The notes under the pieces: generated by a model
What the model was told of the DNA's origin: nothing
What the model saw: only the letters and a program-made list of their open reading frames with translations
Database searches by the model: none
Program-made: the position numbers and the translations under genes
NCBI GenBank assembly: GCA_029721435.1
Contig: CM056582.1
Coordinates: forward strand, 40,630,611-40,694,610
DNA length: 64,000 nucleotides
Source of the DNA: Gymnothorax reevesii
Lineage: Eukaryota; Chordata; Actinopteri; Anguilliformes; Muraenidae
Reading direction: 5' to 3'
Shown here: positions 43,651-54,183 of the stretch, in pieces
Numbering within the stretch: position 1 is the stretch's first letter
How the letters are laid out: each line of letters begins with the position of its first letter

Positions 43651-45249
43651 CAAACCCAAAACCAGTGAAGTTGGCACGTTGTGTAAATCGTAAATAAAAA
43701 CAGAATACAATGATTTTCAAATCCTTTTCAACCTATATTCCATTGAGTACACTGCAAAGACAAGTTACTTAATGTTCGAACAGGTAAACTTTGTAATTTT
43801 TTTGCAAATATTAGCTCATTTGGAATTTGATGCCTGCAACATGTTTCAAAAAAGCTGGCACAAGTGGCAAAAAAGACAGAGAGTAGAGGAATGCTCATCA
43901 AACACTTATTTGGAACATCCCACAGGTGAACGGGCAAATTGGGAACAGGTGGGTGCCATGATTGGGTATAAAAGCAGCTTCCCTTAAATGCTCAGTCATT
44001 CACAAACAAGGATGAGGGTCACCACTTAGTGAACAAATGCGTGAGCTGATTGTCGAACAGTTTAAAAACAACATTCCTCGACGAGCTATTGCAAGAAATT
44101 TAGGGATTTCATCATCTACGGTCCGTAATATCGTCAAAAGGTTCAGAGAATTGGGAGAAATCACTGCATGTAAGCGACAAGGCCAAAAACCAACATTGAA
44201 TGCTCGTGACCTACGATCCCTCAGGCGGTACTGCATCAAAAACCAACATCAGTGTGTAAAGGACATCACCACATGGGCTCAGGAACACTTCAGAAAACCA
44301 CTGTCAGTAACTACAGTTTGTCGCTACATCTGCAAGTGCAAGTTAAAACTCTACAATGCAAAGCGAAAGCCATTTATCAACAGCACCCAGAAACACCGCC
44401 GGCTTCGCTGGGCCCAAGCTCATCTAAGATGGACTGATGCAAAGTGGAAAGGTGTTCTGTGGTCTGACGAGTCCACATTTCAAATTGTTTTTGGAAACTG
44501 TGGACGTCGTGTCCTCCGGACCAAAGAGGAAAAGAACCATCCGGACTGTTATAGGCGCAAAGTTCAAAAGCCAGCATCTGTAATGGTACGGGGGTGTATT
44601 AGTGCCCAAGGCATGGCAACTTACACATATGTGAAGGCACCATTTATGCTGAAAGGTACATACAGGTTTTGGAGCAACATATGTTGCCATCCAAGCAACG
44701 TCTTTTTCATGGACGCCCCTGCTTATTTCAGCAAGACAATGCCAAGCCACATTCTGCACGTTTTACAACAGCATGGCTCCGTAATAAAAGAGTGTGGGTA
44801 CTAGACTGGCCTGCCTGTAGTCCAGACCTGTCTCCCATTGAAAATGTGTGGCGCATTATGAAGCACAAAATACGACAACAGAGACAACTGTTGAACAACT
44901 TAAGCTGTACATCAAGCAATAATGGGAAAGAGTTCCACCTGAAAAGCTTCAAAAATTGGTCTCCTCAGTTCCCCAAAGTTTACTGAGTGTCGTTAAAAGG
45001 AAAGGCGATGTAACACAGTGGTAAAAAGGCCCCTGTGCCAACTTTTTTGAAATGTGTTGCTGCCTTTAAATTCTAAGTTAATGATTATTTGCAAAAAAAT
45101 AAAAATAAAGTTTCTCAGTTTGAACATTAAACATCTTGTCTTTGCTGTGTATTCAATTGAATATAAGTTGAAAAGGATTTGCAAATCATTGTATTCTGTT
45201 TTTATCTACGATTTACATAACGTGCCAACTTCACTGGTTTTGGGTTTTG
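43651..45249 (+). mobile_element. Tc1-like transposon, 1.6 kb, with about 90-bp terminal inverted repeats
   Basis: The ends CAAACCCAAAACCAGTGAAG and, on the complement, CAAAACCCAAAACCAGTGAA continue to match for about 90 bases. TA flanks both ends (43649-43650 and 45250-45251). A transposase spans 44037-44986. The TIRs are well conserved, so the copy is relatively recent although the gene is damaged. Confidence 0.92.
44037..45010 (+). pseudogene. Tc1-like DD34E transposase, two frameshifts
   Basis: MRELIVEQFKNNIPRRAIAR and RNLGISSSTVRNIVKRF form the helix-turn-helix part. WSDEST carries the first catalytic aspartate. After a frameshift near 44665 the other frame gives FQQDNAKPHSA (second D) and SPDLSPIENVW (E), with exactly 34 residues between D and E. 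A second shift near 44890 scrambles the C terminus (LLSVVKRKGDVTQW is readable afterwards). Family role: cut-and-paste at TA. R replaces the usual W in SVMVWG. Confidence 0.9.
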
Positions 45250-45251
45250 TA

Positions 45252-45610
45252 TAAATGGGTCTCTAATGACATCCTTTAAGTCTACTATAAATTAAAACAT
45301 TCCTCTATCCTCTCACTCAAACCCAGTGTAATGGTAACCTGGCAAGCCTGTAACATTAACGTTACATGGTCAACAATTAACCTGTAACCTGCCTATAAAC
45401 CGACAGTGTAACTATGCATTTTTCTATGTTTAACGTTAGCTAGTAGATGATGGCAATAGAACGTAGATGCATAATTACCCAACCTTTTTTTAAAACATCA
45501 TGTTAACGCCACTCCCTGCAAACAAGTGTGACAAGCAACCTAACATTCACTCATCGATGCAAATATTCAGTTACAAAGCCAGTGGTAAGCTAAGTTAAAC
45601 ATAGCTAATG
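45252..45610. other. unassigned sequence
   Basis: Nothing was recognised. It lies between the Tc1-like element and the BED exon and may belong to the decayed hAT element. Confidence 0.4.
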
Positions 45611-45615
45611 CTAAG

Positions 45616-45879
45616 CTAAACATGTTTGCTAACTGTAGGTGCTAATGTGACTGACCTATCCAGGTGAGTTTTCAGGTGCCTGATAAAATTTGATGTGGTT
45701 GATCCAGTGTCCTTAATCTTGGTACTGCAGACTTTGCAGTCAGAGCTTCTTTTGTTGGTGCCGTCTTGTTTGAAGTTTTTATAACCAAACGTAATTACAA
45801 AGGGGACAGCAGCAGCTGCAGGTGCGTCGGTCACCATAGCGTCATCTGAGGTACTAGTGAGTGAGGCCGCGAGGCGCAC
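45616..45879 (-). pseudogene. BED zinc-finger exon of a hAT-like transposase
   Basis: The frame reads VPFVITFGYKNFKQDGTNK, then SSDCKVCSTKIKDTGSTTSN and FIRHLKTHLDR. This is the C-x2-C...H-x4-H arrangement of BED fingers at the N terminus of hAT transposases and ZBED proteins. A donor-like AG|GTCAGT follows LDR. No hAT dimerisation domain was found nearby. A domesticated ZBED-type gene is an alternative. Confidence 0.65.
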
Positions 45880-46090
45880 TCCCGATGTGTAATATGGTTA
45901 CCATGTCAAAAAGGAAGGAATGACATTAAGCTCGTCAGATGTTTCAGTTTCCCTAATGTTAATATGCCCCCCCCCCAAAAAAAATAAAAAGGAAAAAAGA
46001 AAACATAACGATTGTTCACGAGTCCCAAAACATGAGTCCGAGTCGAGTCTGAAGTCTTTTGAGCACGAGTCCAAGTCTGGAGCCTCTGTG

Positions 46091-46810
46091 TGTGCGACTT
46101 GTGTGTGCCGGCATACTCCCTCATAACCAGCAAAGCAGACATGTGTAACTACCGAGGCCCCTGACTGTTAGTTAGCTACACAGCAAACATACTGGGCGCA
46201 TCTCCCCAAAGCACTGATGCAAAGTTACACTGTAAAATCCACTGACTGTATTTGGTAGAACTGTGCAAGTTACTAACGTCATTAGCGACTATGATTTCTA
46301 AAAAAAAAAAAAATGCGAGCGTGAGTCTGCAGTTAAAACGGAAAGTTTGCAGACCTTAATGAGCTGTTGGATTTGGCTAATTGAAGGGAAGCACTTGCTC
46401 CAAGAAGAGAGCTAGCCTATCAATTGATACAAGTGTGCTGATTCCATAACTTTTGCCAGGGGTTTCAAAACAGGTCCTTGTGCCACATAGCATTTATCAA
46501 CATACCTCTTTTGTCAGTTCCCCTCTTTCTCCCCCCACCCCTTTCACCACTGAATCTCAGCCAAGACGACTCTCTCCTCCGCATCAATGGCAGTCACTGA
46601 CTGGTGCTTTGCTACCTCTGTTAAAATAAATGGAGCAGGCAGGGACAGGATTGATCTTTTTGTTAATCTCACCTGTAATTCATAGTGTATGTGTGTGTGA
46701 GACAGACTATGCGTGGGGATATGAAACAGAAAAGAAAGGATAGAGGGTGGTGATTGCTGATGAGTGTGCAGATGAGACATAGAGACAGAAAGGCAGAATT
46801 GTCCGAAGGC
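46091..46810. other. unassigned sequence
   Basis: No gene or repeat was recognised beyond short simple runs. Confidence 0.45.
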
Positions 46811-46816
46811 TTTTTA

Positions 46817-46967
46817 TTAGTTACCTTTTACAATCTTCGCCAGCCATAAAATCCCAAAGGGGCTTTTATCCCCTCTTCCTTTCCAATTGAACTGTTTTGC
46901 CAGTTCATTGCTCATAAGCTCCGCCATGACTCTGTGTATTATGGCCTTGGCTGTAACGCCACCAAAG
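46817..46967 (-). CDS. C-terminal exon of a DUF4806-like protein
   Basis: FGGVTAKAIIHRVMAELMSN, then ELAKQFNWKGRGDKSPFGIL and LAKIVKGN before a stop. This matches the C-terminal pattern of DUF4806 proteins as I know it (GG...RxM..L..N.LA..fNW.G...K..F..L.l..vi). CTCGCTAG at its 5' side is a plausible acceptor. DUF4806 proteins are common in fish and insects and are often linked to transposons; the biochemical role is unknown. Joining directly to the exon at 48583-48785 shifts the frame, so an exon is missing or the gene has decayed. Confidence 0.6.
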
Positions 46968-47385
46968 CTAGCGAGATATCGGATCAAAAAGATATACAAG
47001 GACATAAAAAGTTTATTTATAGATCTTTGAGAATCATAATTGAGTCAAATATGTATTTCAAATTTTATGCATTGAGTTATTTAGGGAAAAAATATTCCTA
47101 TAACAAAAAGATATTCTTTGACTGCACATGACGTCACAGCTAAATTGCATTTTTGGCGAACACTGGAAGTCGGCCATCTTGGTGGTTAAACAAAAGTCGG
47201 CATCACAGCGCGGTTCTATTTTGGTCACGTTCGAGTAGGTTTAGAAACAAAAGGCTCTCTCATAGTCTGTTGATTCACTACCCAGACAGCATTACTACAG
47301 TGGTCCATTGTCGGCAGCTGAGCTCAGCCTTTCAGAAGTTTGACGAACTGGCCTTCAATGGACCAACAGCGGCAGATTGTTATTA
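46968..47385. other. intron or intergenic sequence with an unassigned plus-strand frame
   Basis: A 77-residue plus-strand frame (47153-47386) without a known domain ends just before a repeat fragment. It is not supported as a gene. Confidence 0.35.
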
Positions 47386-47480
47386 AACAAGTTTTTGCCA
47401 CTAACATGGCAATATCCCCTGCCGCCTCAATTTTACGGACGGAGCCCAATGCTATATCGCGTGGCGGGGGGATAATAATC
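47386..47480. repeat. fragment of the palindromic-element family
   Basis: TTTGCCACTAACATGGCAAT and CCCCTGCCGCCTCAATTTTA match the arm segment near 11700-11750 (and its complement near 3130-3190) with substitutions. This shows that the palindromic element belongs to a dispersed family. Confidence 0.8.
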
Positions 47481-47489
47481 CAAAAAACA

Positions 47490-47601
47490 ACTTGGAAATA
47501 GTAGTACCCGAACACAATCCCCATGCAGAAAGCCGCCAGACCAGGACTCAAACCTGCAACCCTCATACTGTGAAGCGGCAGTGCTAACCAACGCGCCACC
47601 C
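47490..47601 (-). mobile_element. tRNA-derived SINE fragment (minus)
   Basis: The complement reads GGGTGGCGCGTTGGTTAGCA, then a box-B-like GGTTTGAGTCC, then CTTTCTGCATGGGGATTGTG. This is the head of the common fish SINE class that starts with a tRNA-like promoter. It lies 100 bases from a similar plus-strand copy. Confidence 0.65.
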
Positions 47602-47707
47602 AAAATCCGTTATCTAGTTTAAAATATGGGATGGCAAGTCTGAATGTTTGGAACCAAAGTGAAACTTGAAATGATACCATATTTGAAGACTATTAACAAT
47701 GACATTA

Positions 47708-47835
47708 GGGTGGCGCAGTGGTTGTTGCGTGGCAAGGAGATTGCAGGTTCAAGTCCTGCCCTGGAGCCTTTCTTGGTAGAGTTTAATATTCTCCCTGTGT
47801 TTGGGTACTTTGATTTCCGCATTGTTTTTTGTATT
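47708..47835 (+). mobile_element. tRNA-derived SINE fragment (plus)
   Basis: GGGTGGCGCAGTGGTTGTTG (box A region) and GGTTCAAGTCC (box B) are 30-odd bases apart, followed by TAATATTCTCCCTGTG. It faces the copy at 47490-47601, so the two could form a hairpin in a transcript. Confidence 0.65.
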
Positions 47836-47949
47836 ATTTAATAACAATTAGGAATGTATTCCGAGTCCAGACAGTCCACAGTTTTAGATTTTACACGTCT
47901 CAAATTTTGGTGAATTTTAGGGTTACATCCTAACCTTAACTTTGAATTA

Positions 47950-48330
47950 CAGAGATGCCAAGTTTCGTGCATTAGACGTGAATCTCGCCTCTTAGTGGCA
48001 TTCACTTTCCTGTGCCATATTCAGCAATTATTCAATCCATGTGCACTGAAGAAATTCACTCACGGAATTAAGTCATTGCGCATTAAGTTAATCAGTTTCA
48101 CATGCATTTACAATGGATTTCCCCACCAGTGACACGGAACTTGATTATGACCCGGGAATCCTCAAGCTTGTCTTTACTGAGGGATTGAAAGCAATGGAAT
48201 TGCATAAAGACGTTTCAAATGGTCTTTATTTCATTTAATCAATTTAAACGATCATGAAACACATGCATTGTTTCCAATCCCTGAGTAAAGAGAAGCACGG
48301 GAAGTCCGGAGTCATAATCGCTTTCCATCT
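47950..48330. repeat. dispersed repeat with inverted arms
   Basis: AATCCTCAAGCTTGTCTTTACTGAGGGATT (about 48160-48190) is mirrored by AATCCCTGAGTAAAGAGAAG (about 48278-48297), giving a hairpin with about 50-base arms. The flanks are related to 38571-38770. Confidence 0.6.
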
Positions 48331-48582
48331 TTGCCTTCCTAAGATAATGGCCTGGGTCATATTTTCAAGTTTTTCAAAAAAACAGAAAAAAACTGAATCA
48401 AACACACCTTCATGAACAGCTGATTTAGGCAAAAAAAAAAAAAATTGTCAAGTTATTTCTAACCAAAATGATATTTTGCCAACATCGGCTCTTCATGGTG
48501 CTATATTTAGTTCAATTTTTTGTTTTTGAAAAACTTTAAAATATGACTTCGGTCATTATTTTAGGAAGGTGACAGTATTTAC

Positions 48583-48785
48583 CAGAGAACACTGGCAGTC
48601 AGCACTTCCAGCCAGCCTCTTCTCCAAAGCCTGGAAATCTCCCATTGTCCTAAAAGGTAGTCCAAAGTTCTCCTCAGGTAACTTGCCTGGCTCCTCTCTC
48701 ACACTGTTCTTCATGATGGCTTGCAGGAGAAGAGTGTTCTGCCTTACCTGGATTTTAATTTTCTCCAAAGTTTGAGGAACAACCT
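48583..48785 (-). CDS. internal exon of a DUF4806-like protein
   Basis: VVPQTLEKIKIQVRQNTLLL, QAIMKNSVREEPGKLPEEN, then FGLPFRTMGDFQALEKRLAG. The pattern (coiled coil, then LP...fgLPl.t...ldaLEe.L) is what precedes the DUF4806 domain in related proteins. TCTTTCAG is a strong acceptor and CTG|GTAAAT a fair donor. The 1-nt phase left by the exon at 50039-50269 joins the 2 nt here to give an AAG codon, so the two splice in frame. Confidence 0.65.
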
Positions 48786-48829
48786 CTGAAAGACAAAAAG
48801 ATATCTAATTACAGGCAGAATGTGCTGCA

Positions 48830-49050
48830 GAATCTCTAATAAGACCAGTTCAGACAAAATATTTGCAACATCCTAGCTAGATGTCATAGTATTTGACCAT
48901 GGGCTACTTTGTGGGATCATTTATCAAAGCAAAGAGTGAAAAAGATCATTGAGAAACAGAACTTTGTTGACATTCAAACGATGTACCAGGCTGTCCATGG
49001 GAGCAAGATGGTCTGCTTAAATGACTGTTAGACATAATCCTTAGAAACTG
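48830..49050. other. unassigned sequence
   Basis: No feature was recognised. It is probably intron of the DUF4806-like gene. Confidence 0.4.
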
Positions 49051-49057
49051 TTCTATG

Positions 49058-49180
49058 AGCCGCCGTGGCTCGCGCAGCTATGGCAGTTGCTTGGCATTCG
49101 CAGATGTGAGCTGGCAACCTGGGTTCGATCCCTGGGGCTGCGCCAGTACCGGCAGTGGTTAGTGGGTTTTATAGCAGCAC
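49058..49180 (+). mobile_element. SINE-like sequence with tRNA-type box B
   Basis: GCCGTGGCTCGCGCAGCTAT and GGGTTCGATCCCTGGGGCTG resemble box A and box B of a tRNA-derived promoter at tRNA-like spacing. It does not fold as an intact tRNA because the 3' acceptor strand is absent. The 3' limit is uncertain. Confidence 0.55.
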
Positions 49181-49599
49181 ACAATTGGCTCAAGCGCTGC
49201 AAGGATCTAAATTGGGAATTTGTCTGTTGGCCTCCTGTTGGAAGGAAGAGTGTATTCCGCTTTTACTTGTCTCGTCGTGAACGACATCAAATTGCTTCAC
49301 CAGATTCTTTCTCAAGCTGGTTGATTGCTTATCAGCAGCACCTGGCTTCAGGTCTATCTAAACCTGAAGGTTGCTGCCCCTTTCTGCTTGAATGTAAGAT
49401 TTCTGCAGGAGAGCTAGCTAGAGATTTGCACTAGGGAACTTGCAAACTTTCGTGTTTATTTTGGAAAGTTTGAGAAAGGATTGTCAGTAGTTATTCTCCA
49501 TACACTGCAAAAAATGGCTCTTAAAAAACAAGAAAAAAACAAGTATTTGCCACTTAAGTGTCTTTGTCCCCCATCACAAAATGTGAAATCGAGTCAAAA

Positions 49600-49800
49600 T
49601 GAGCAATCTCTCGGTGTGACCTTGAGAGTGACGCGAAGGTCACCAAAATCGCCTGGCGCCGGGGTATCACCCTAATACATGTTGACATGAAATTTGAAGG
49701 AAATCCGTCAATTTGTTCTTGAGATATCTTGCTGACAAGGATTCGGGAAGTACGGACGGACGGACAGATGGATGGACGGTCGTGAATACTATGTCCCACC
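49600..49800 (+). repeat. dispersed repeat with GGACGGACGG motif
   Basis: CCGTCAATTTGTTCTTGAGATATCTTGC-like sequence is followed by ACGGACGGACGGACAGATGG. Similar sequence (GAGATATAGTGCAAAATG...ACGGACGT) is at about 52315-52505. These resemble the 3' parts of a non-LTR or SINE family, with no coding region here. Confidence 0.5.
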
Positions 49801-50038
49801 GCTTAACTTTTTTGGCAAAAAAAAAAAAAGGTTTTTGGGGGCATTCTTCATGTTTGGCGGTTGGGGGGGATCAAGCATTTACAGAATGAGCTGAAAATTT
49901 TTTTGTGGTCTCTAGACACCTTAGAGGTAATTTGGTTTATAATCTGATGTTAATGTGCTTCTGTCCCCATTGCATTTCTTCATGCTGAGGTTAACATTTT
50001 AATGGAAATGCTCAAAACAATAATACTGCCAGTCCTAC

Positions 50039-50269
50039 TTATATCATTGAGGTGGTGAGTGGTGGATGGTCCAGGCAGAGGAGTGGCAATGGGGAGCAGT
50101 GAAGAGGAGAATGATGTTGAGGCTGGTGCATCCAAACACTGCCTCTTGTTAGGCCTCTGGAAAGGAGGACTTTCAACAGAGCACCTCTTTGAATGTGGAA
50201 AGGGTGGCACAACAGGAAGGGGGCAACAAGTCCCCTTAGATTTAGAACATGCCTTCTTGCGTTTTTGAT
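50039..50269 (-). CDS. internal exon joined in phase to 48583-48785
   Basis: QKRKKACSKSKGTCCPLP, HSKRCSVESPPFQRPNKR, then SSLLPIATPLPGPSTTHH. This is a basic, proline/serine-rich linker of the type found between the N-terminal part and DUF4806. The acceptor is CACTTCTAG. The donor ATAA|GTAGGA leaves one base that completes a codon with the next exon. No N-terminal exon could be identified further upstream. Confidence 0.55.
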   Translation of the reverse strand: MKNARRHVLNLRGLVAPFLLCHPFHIQRGALLKVLLSRGLTRGSVWMHQPQHHSPLHCSPLPLLCLDHPPLTTSMI

Positions 50270-50289
50270 CTAGAAGTGTAAAATGCAAG

Positions 50290-51060
50290 AAGAATTAAAA
50301 TCAAATGGTAGATTTGTCTTCTCTTTAAGTTAACATAACATGAAATGAAATGTAACTGGCTGTTTCACAGTCCAGTCAACAGAAGGAAATACTTTGCAAC
50401 CGTTCAAGTATATTCTGTAAGTTACTAGTCAGCCAGCCGCTATTACAATAGGTACAATAGGTAAGCTAGCAGGCCAAGCAATGCGAAATTAGAACGTTGA
50501 TTAAACTTGACCCTAACAATATGAGCATAAATTAGCAGTATATATAGGATAGTTCCTGTCCTAGCTGCTTGTTGGTAAATACAACATTCCAGCCTTGGCT
50601 CAGTAATTGAGTACATTGGATTTGGCATGAAACAATGTGAGATTAAAGTGCAGACTGTCCCCTTTTAATTTAAGGGCATTTTCATATCAGGTGCTGCGTA
50701 TTGCAGTCACATACATTTTTATACATACCCCTCCCCCCCTTTTCTCAGCCTATTCTGAATAGTCAATTGTATACAATTGCTTCTGTAGTGCATGTATAAG
50801 AAATCTTTCAGCATCTAGTCTTGAATCAAGGCTTTTGATTTCCTTTTGCATCTGTTAAAGTCTAGCAATGGCCAGATGTCACACTGAGCTAGCAGTTATA
50901 TAAACAACCTCTTAACAGAGAAACACCTCCCATGTCTAATTTGCTCTCTTGCTAGACTGACTTGTCAAAGCACAAATACTTGCCCAAAAATCATGAGTAA
51001 AGAACCGCCCAGAAATAACCAGACAGCATTCGATGGGAAGGGTTGCTTCAGAGACCCTTA
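50290..51060. other. unassigned sequence
   Basis: No gene or clear repeat was recognised. The DUF4806-like gene may extend through it as intron. Confidence 0.4.
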
Positions 51061-51066
51061 CTTATT

Positions 51067-51322
51067 TTAAGACTTAAATCCTTATTTCTATCACCATTTT
51101 TTACAAAACATTTGCCCTTCATTTGAGATAATTTTGACTAGCTTGCCAATGGGATAAACAAGTTTTGCCTTGTCAAGCAAATGGAAGCTTGAAGTTATTT
51201 GCTGAACAAGTTATAATTTGCTTATCCCACTGGCAAGCTAGTCAAAATTTTCTAAAATCAAGGGCTAAGTTTTTGTGTTACTAAGAAAAATGGTGATAGA
51301 AATAAGTGTGTTAAGTCTTAAA
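51067..51322. mobile_element. palindromic MITE, about 256 bp
   Basis: TTAAGACTTAAATCCTTATT and AATAAGTGTGTTAAGTCTTAA form the ends. CTATCACCATTTTT and TTTTGACTAGCTTGCCAATG are mirrored further in with a few changes. The loop lies near 51190. No coding capacity. Confidence 0.78.
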
Positions 51323-51764
51323 GGTAAACTGCCCGTTCCCTGAGCTTTTAATTTTTTTGCATAATTTGTCAGGTTGTTCCAATAAAAAGACTTCTGTTCA
51401 ACTTTTAATGTCGTCCTCAACACCCAACAAGGATAAACTCAGAAAGAAAGCAATCACTCGACCATTATTATCAGCCATTGCGGCAAAGGGAACGCGACTG
51501 TTTGGACCTACCTACTAATTAACAAGAAAGCCGTTGCTGCGGTGAACCCCCCGTCGCATCTTTCTGAACTTTAAAGTCACATGCACCTGCATACTCCACT
51601 GATTCAGAATTACAATTTAATACTTCATGCATGCCCCCTATCAGCCAGTTTGAAAAATGTGCAAGGAGAAGGTGCTGTAAAGATTTCAGCCACCTAACTT
51701 CATCACTCCGCTAACAATGGCCATAAATGTGATTTTTGCACTTATTAACCCCATGACCTAATTA

Positions 51765-52309
51765 CACTGCCCGGCCAAAAAAAAAGTCGCACACTGAAAT
51801 ATTTAGTTGGAACCCCTGTAGCTTTGATTGCAGTGCATATTCGTCTTGTCATTGTTTTGACAACTGTATGTGATGCCAGAACATTTATTTTCAATCAGAA
51901 ATGCCATCATTTTTGGCCGAGATCTTGTCTTCTCGACATAATGGTTGAACCACTCGGTGGTCTTTCTTGAGCGCATCCCATTAACTTTTAATGTGTTTAA
52001 TGTCAGGACTTTGTGGTGGCAAATTTGTTTGTGAAAATGATTCCTCATACTTGTTTTTGTCATTCATGGTTTTCTTTGCTAAATACAGGCCAATAACCTG
52101 CCTGTTCTGAAATACTGAAACATCTTTTCCACCATCAGGGGATGCGTCTTCCAACATGATTTTTTAAGAAATGAGTTGCGACTCGTTTCATCAGTCAGGG
52201 TAAAAATGATTATTGCCAGCTGAAACATATTAATAACTGCAATAATGATCCAATTATAAAATTTGTTCATTAATTTCCAAACGGTGACTTTTTTTTTGGC
52301 CGGGCAGTG
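51765..52309. mobile_element. 545-bp non-autonomous Tc1/mariner element
   Basis: CACTGCCCGGCCAAAAAAAA and its complement TTTTTTTTGGCCGGGCAGTG close the element. TA flanks both ends (51763-51764 and 52310-52311). No intact transposase was recognised in the interior. Confidence 0.88.
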
Positions 52310-52529
52310 TATTATGCAAATTAGGTCAAGGTCACCATGGTCACCCTTCCCCCACCCCAAAGTATTGTGGTCCCAAGTTTGGTTGGATTCGGCCCAAGAG
52401 CTTCCGAGATATAGTGCAAAATGTTTGGACATACGGACGTACATACGTATGCAGATCTCCACCAGACCCCCCTTTCGGGGCCTGTCGGCCCGCGACGGGA
52501 GGTAATAAGCATGAGCGATTTGAATGACT

Positions 52530-54178
52530 TGTTGCGTTCTGTGGGTCTGTGTGTTTGGTTCGTCAATTTTAGGTTTTTATTATTTTGGTGATGTCGGTTT
52601 TTAGTCCATGTCTTAGTGCATCACATTTCATTCCTCCCCCGTGTTATTCCAGTCCACGTCTTACCCATGTACAGTCTTTGCTTTCTCCCCGGTCGCGTCA
52701 TTGTTTGTAGCAGTTTTCTGTCTTAATGGATTGTGACACTATTTCAGGTGATTAATAGGTTTCAGCCTTCCTTCCTTTCTCGTTTTCTAATTTCCCCTTG
52801 CTTTTCTATATTACTAACCCCTACTAACAGTTTGGTTAGTAAATTCTAGAAAATAACAAACTAACATTGTATATTAGACTAACATACTAGCGAGCACCCG
52901 GGATTGTATAGCTGCACTGACTAATTGACTAATGATCTCTCAGCATTCGCCCTGTTCTAGTTTCCGCCTCTTGCTTTTCTTTCACTGGCTTTGCTGAGTT
53001 TTCCTGCAGAACCTTCTGCATTTATCTTATCTGTCCTGTCTCTTTCTATGCACTGTGAAATATTTATTCAGTTTATCCCGTCTTTGGGATTGTCTTGTGA
53101 TCCTCGTCTGAGTGTTAATGTTTATCTGTTTCATGTAATTAGGTTTCCCTCATGTTCCACCCTTTGTTAATTATATTAAGTTTCTGCACCTGTGTCTGCC
53201 CGTGCCCCTGCCCTAGATCTGTCTACAGCAAGCAGCCAGTCTCAGATCTGACTTCGCTCGCTCGCCCGCATTCCACCACTCCTTGCCCCTGTGCACTTTC
53301 CCTCTGGTCCCCATTATCTTCTCTGTGTTCTCCAGCCATCATGCCCCAGCCCAGCCTGCCCTGCCTGCCGTTCCCGCTCCAGTTCCGTCTGAGTCTGCCC
53401 CCCACCAGTTGTTTCCAGAGCCTTCTTCCTGCCAGCTGTGCCGTCCAGTCCTGTCTGCCCTGCCTGTCGTCTCTGAGCCCCCTGGTGCCCCCTGATGTCT
53501 CCTGAGCCCTAAGTGTTCAAGTCGTCTCCCGAGCCCCAAGCTGTTCTTGTCCCCGCTCCAAGCTGTTCCTGTCGCCGCTCCAAGACATCCCTGTCGCCGC
53601 TCCAAGACGTTCATGTCGCCGCTCCAAGCTGTTCCTGTCGCCGCCCCGAGATGTTCCAGTCGTCCTCGTCTGCCCCCTCCTGATGTTTTCCCCTACCCTT
53701 CTTCCGGCCAGCTGTGCCTTCCGAGTCAGCCACTTGCCAGCTGTGCCTGTCTTCTCGTCCTGTGCCTGCCCTCTAATTTTTGTCTCCAGCCTCTGTCCCG
53801 AGCTCCCCGAGTTCCCCCTTCCGAGTTGCCCCTATTCCGAGTTGCCCCTGTCAGTTCCCGAGTCTGCCGGTCAGTTCCCGAGTCTGCCCCTGTCAGTTCC
53901 CTAGTCTGCCCCTATCCCGAGTTGCTCCATCCCGAGTCTGCCCCTGTCAGTTCCCGAGTCTGCCCCCTGGTGTTCCCTTCTCTTAGTTTTAGATTCCTGA
54001 GTTTTCCTTCCTTCAGTGCAGTTGCACGGTGTTTCTGCTGGCCATAGTGCCCCGTTTTCCCCTTTCGAGTTTTCTGGTTTTATTTAATAAATATTTTTGG
54101 ATCCCTGCATATGGCATCTCATCCCCCTTTGTGTCCTTGTTTCCGAGTTCCTAGTGTTTTCCCTACCAGAGCTTAACA
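52530..54178 (+). mobile_element. solo LTR, gypsy type, 5-bp target duplication TGACT
   Basis: TGTTGCGTTCTGTGGGTC begins it, GCTTAACA ends it, and TGACT lies on both sides (52525-52529 and 54179-54183). Internal landmarks (TTACTAACC, CGGGATTGTATAGCTGCAC, CCGCCTCTTGC) match the other LTRs of this family in the window. At 1,649 bases it is longer because of a C-rich tandem stretch. Confidence 0.87.
53150..53980 (+). repeat. C-rich tandem repeats inside the solo LTR
   Basis: CTGTCGCCGCTCCAAGACG-like units of about 24 bases repeat near 53560-53660. CTGTCAGTTCCCGAGTCTGC units repeat near 53840-53965. The long frames here are compositional artefacts. Confidence 0.8.
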
Positions 54179-54183
54179 TGACT

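Larger units (their letters stand above)
41805..46090 (-). mobile_element. probable decayed hAT element, split by piggyBac and Tc1 insertions
   Basis: AGTCCAAGTCAAGTCTCAAG-type motifs near the left (41818-41880) and CGAGTCCAAGTC/CGAGTCGAGTCTG near the right (46030-46085) look like subterminal repeats of a hAT-type element. A BED-finger exon (45616-45879) lies between. Two later transposons with clean target sites (42106-43137 and 43651-45249) sit inside. Exact ends and the 8-bp duplication were not found, so the extent is inferred. Confidence 0.4.

Noticed and set aside
49058..49140. Possible tRNA gene (box A and GGGTTCGATCCC)
   Set aside because: No complete cloverleaf or acceptor stem can be drawn. 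It fits a SINE promoter better.
53152..54047. Long proline/serine/cysteine-rich frames on the plus strand
   Set aside because: They lie inside a solo LTR and result from C-rich tandem repeats. Several frames are open at once, as expected from composition.
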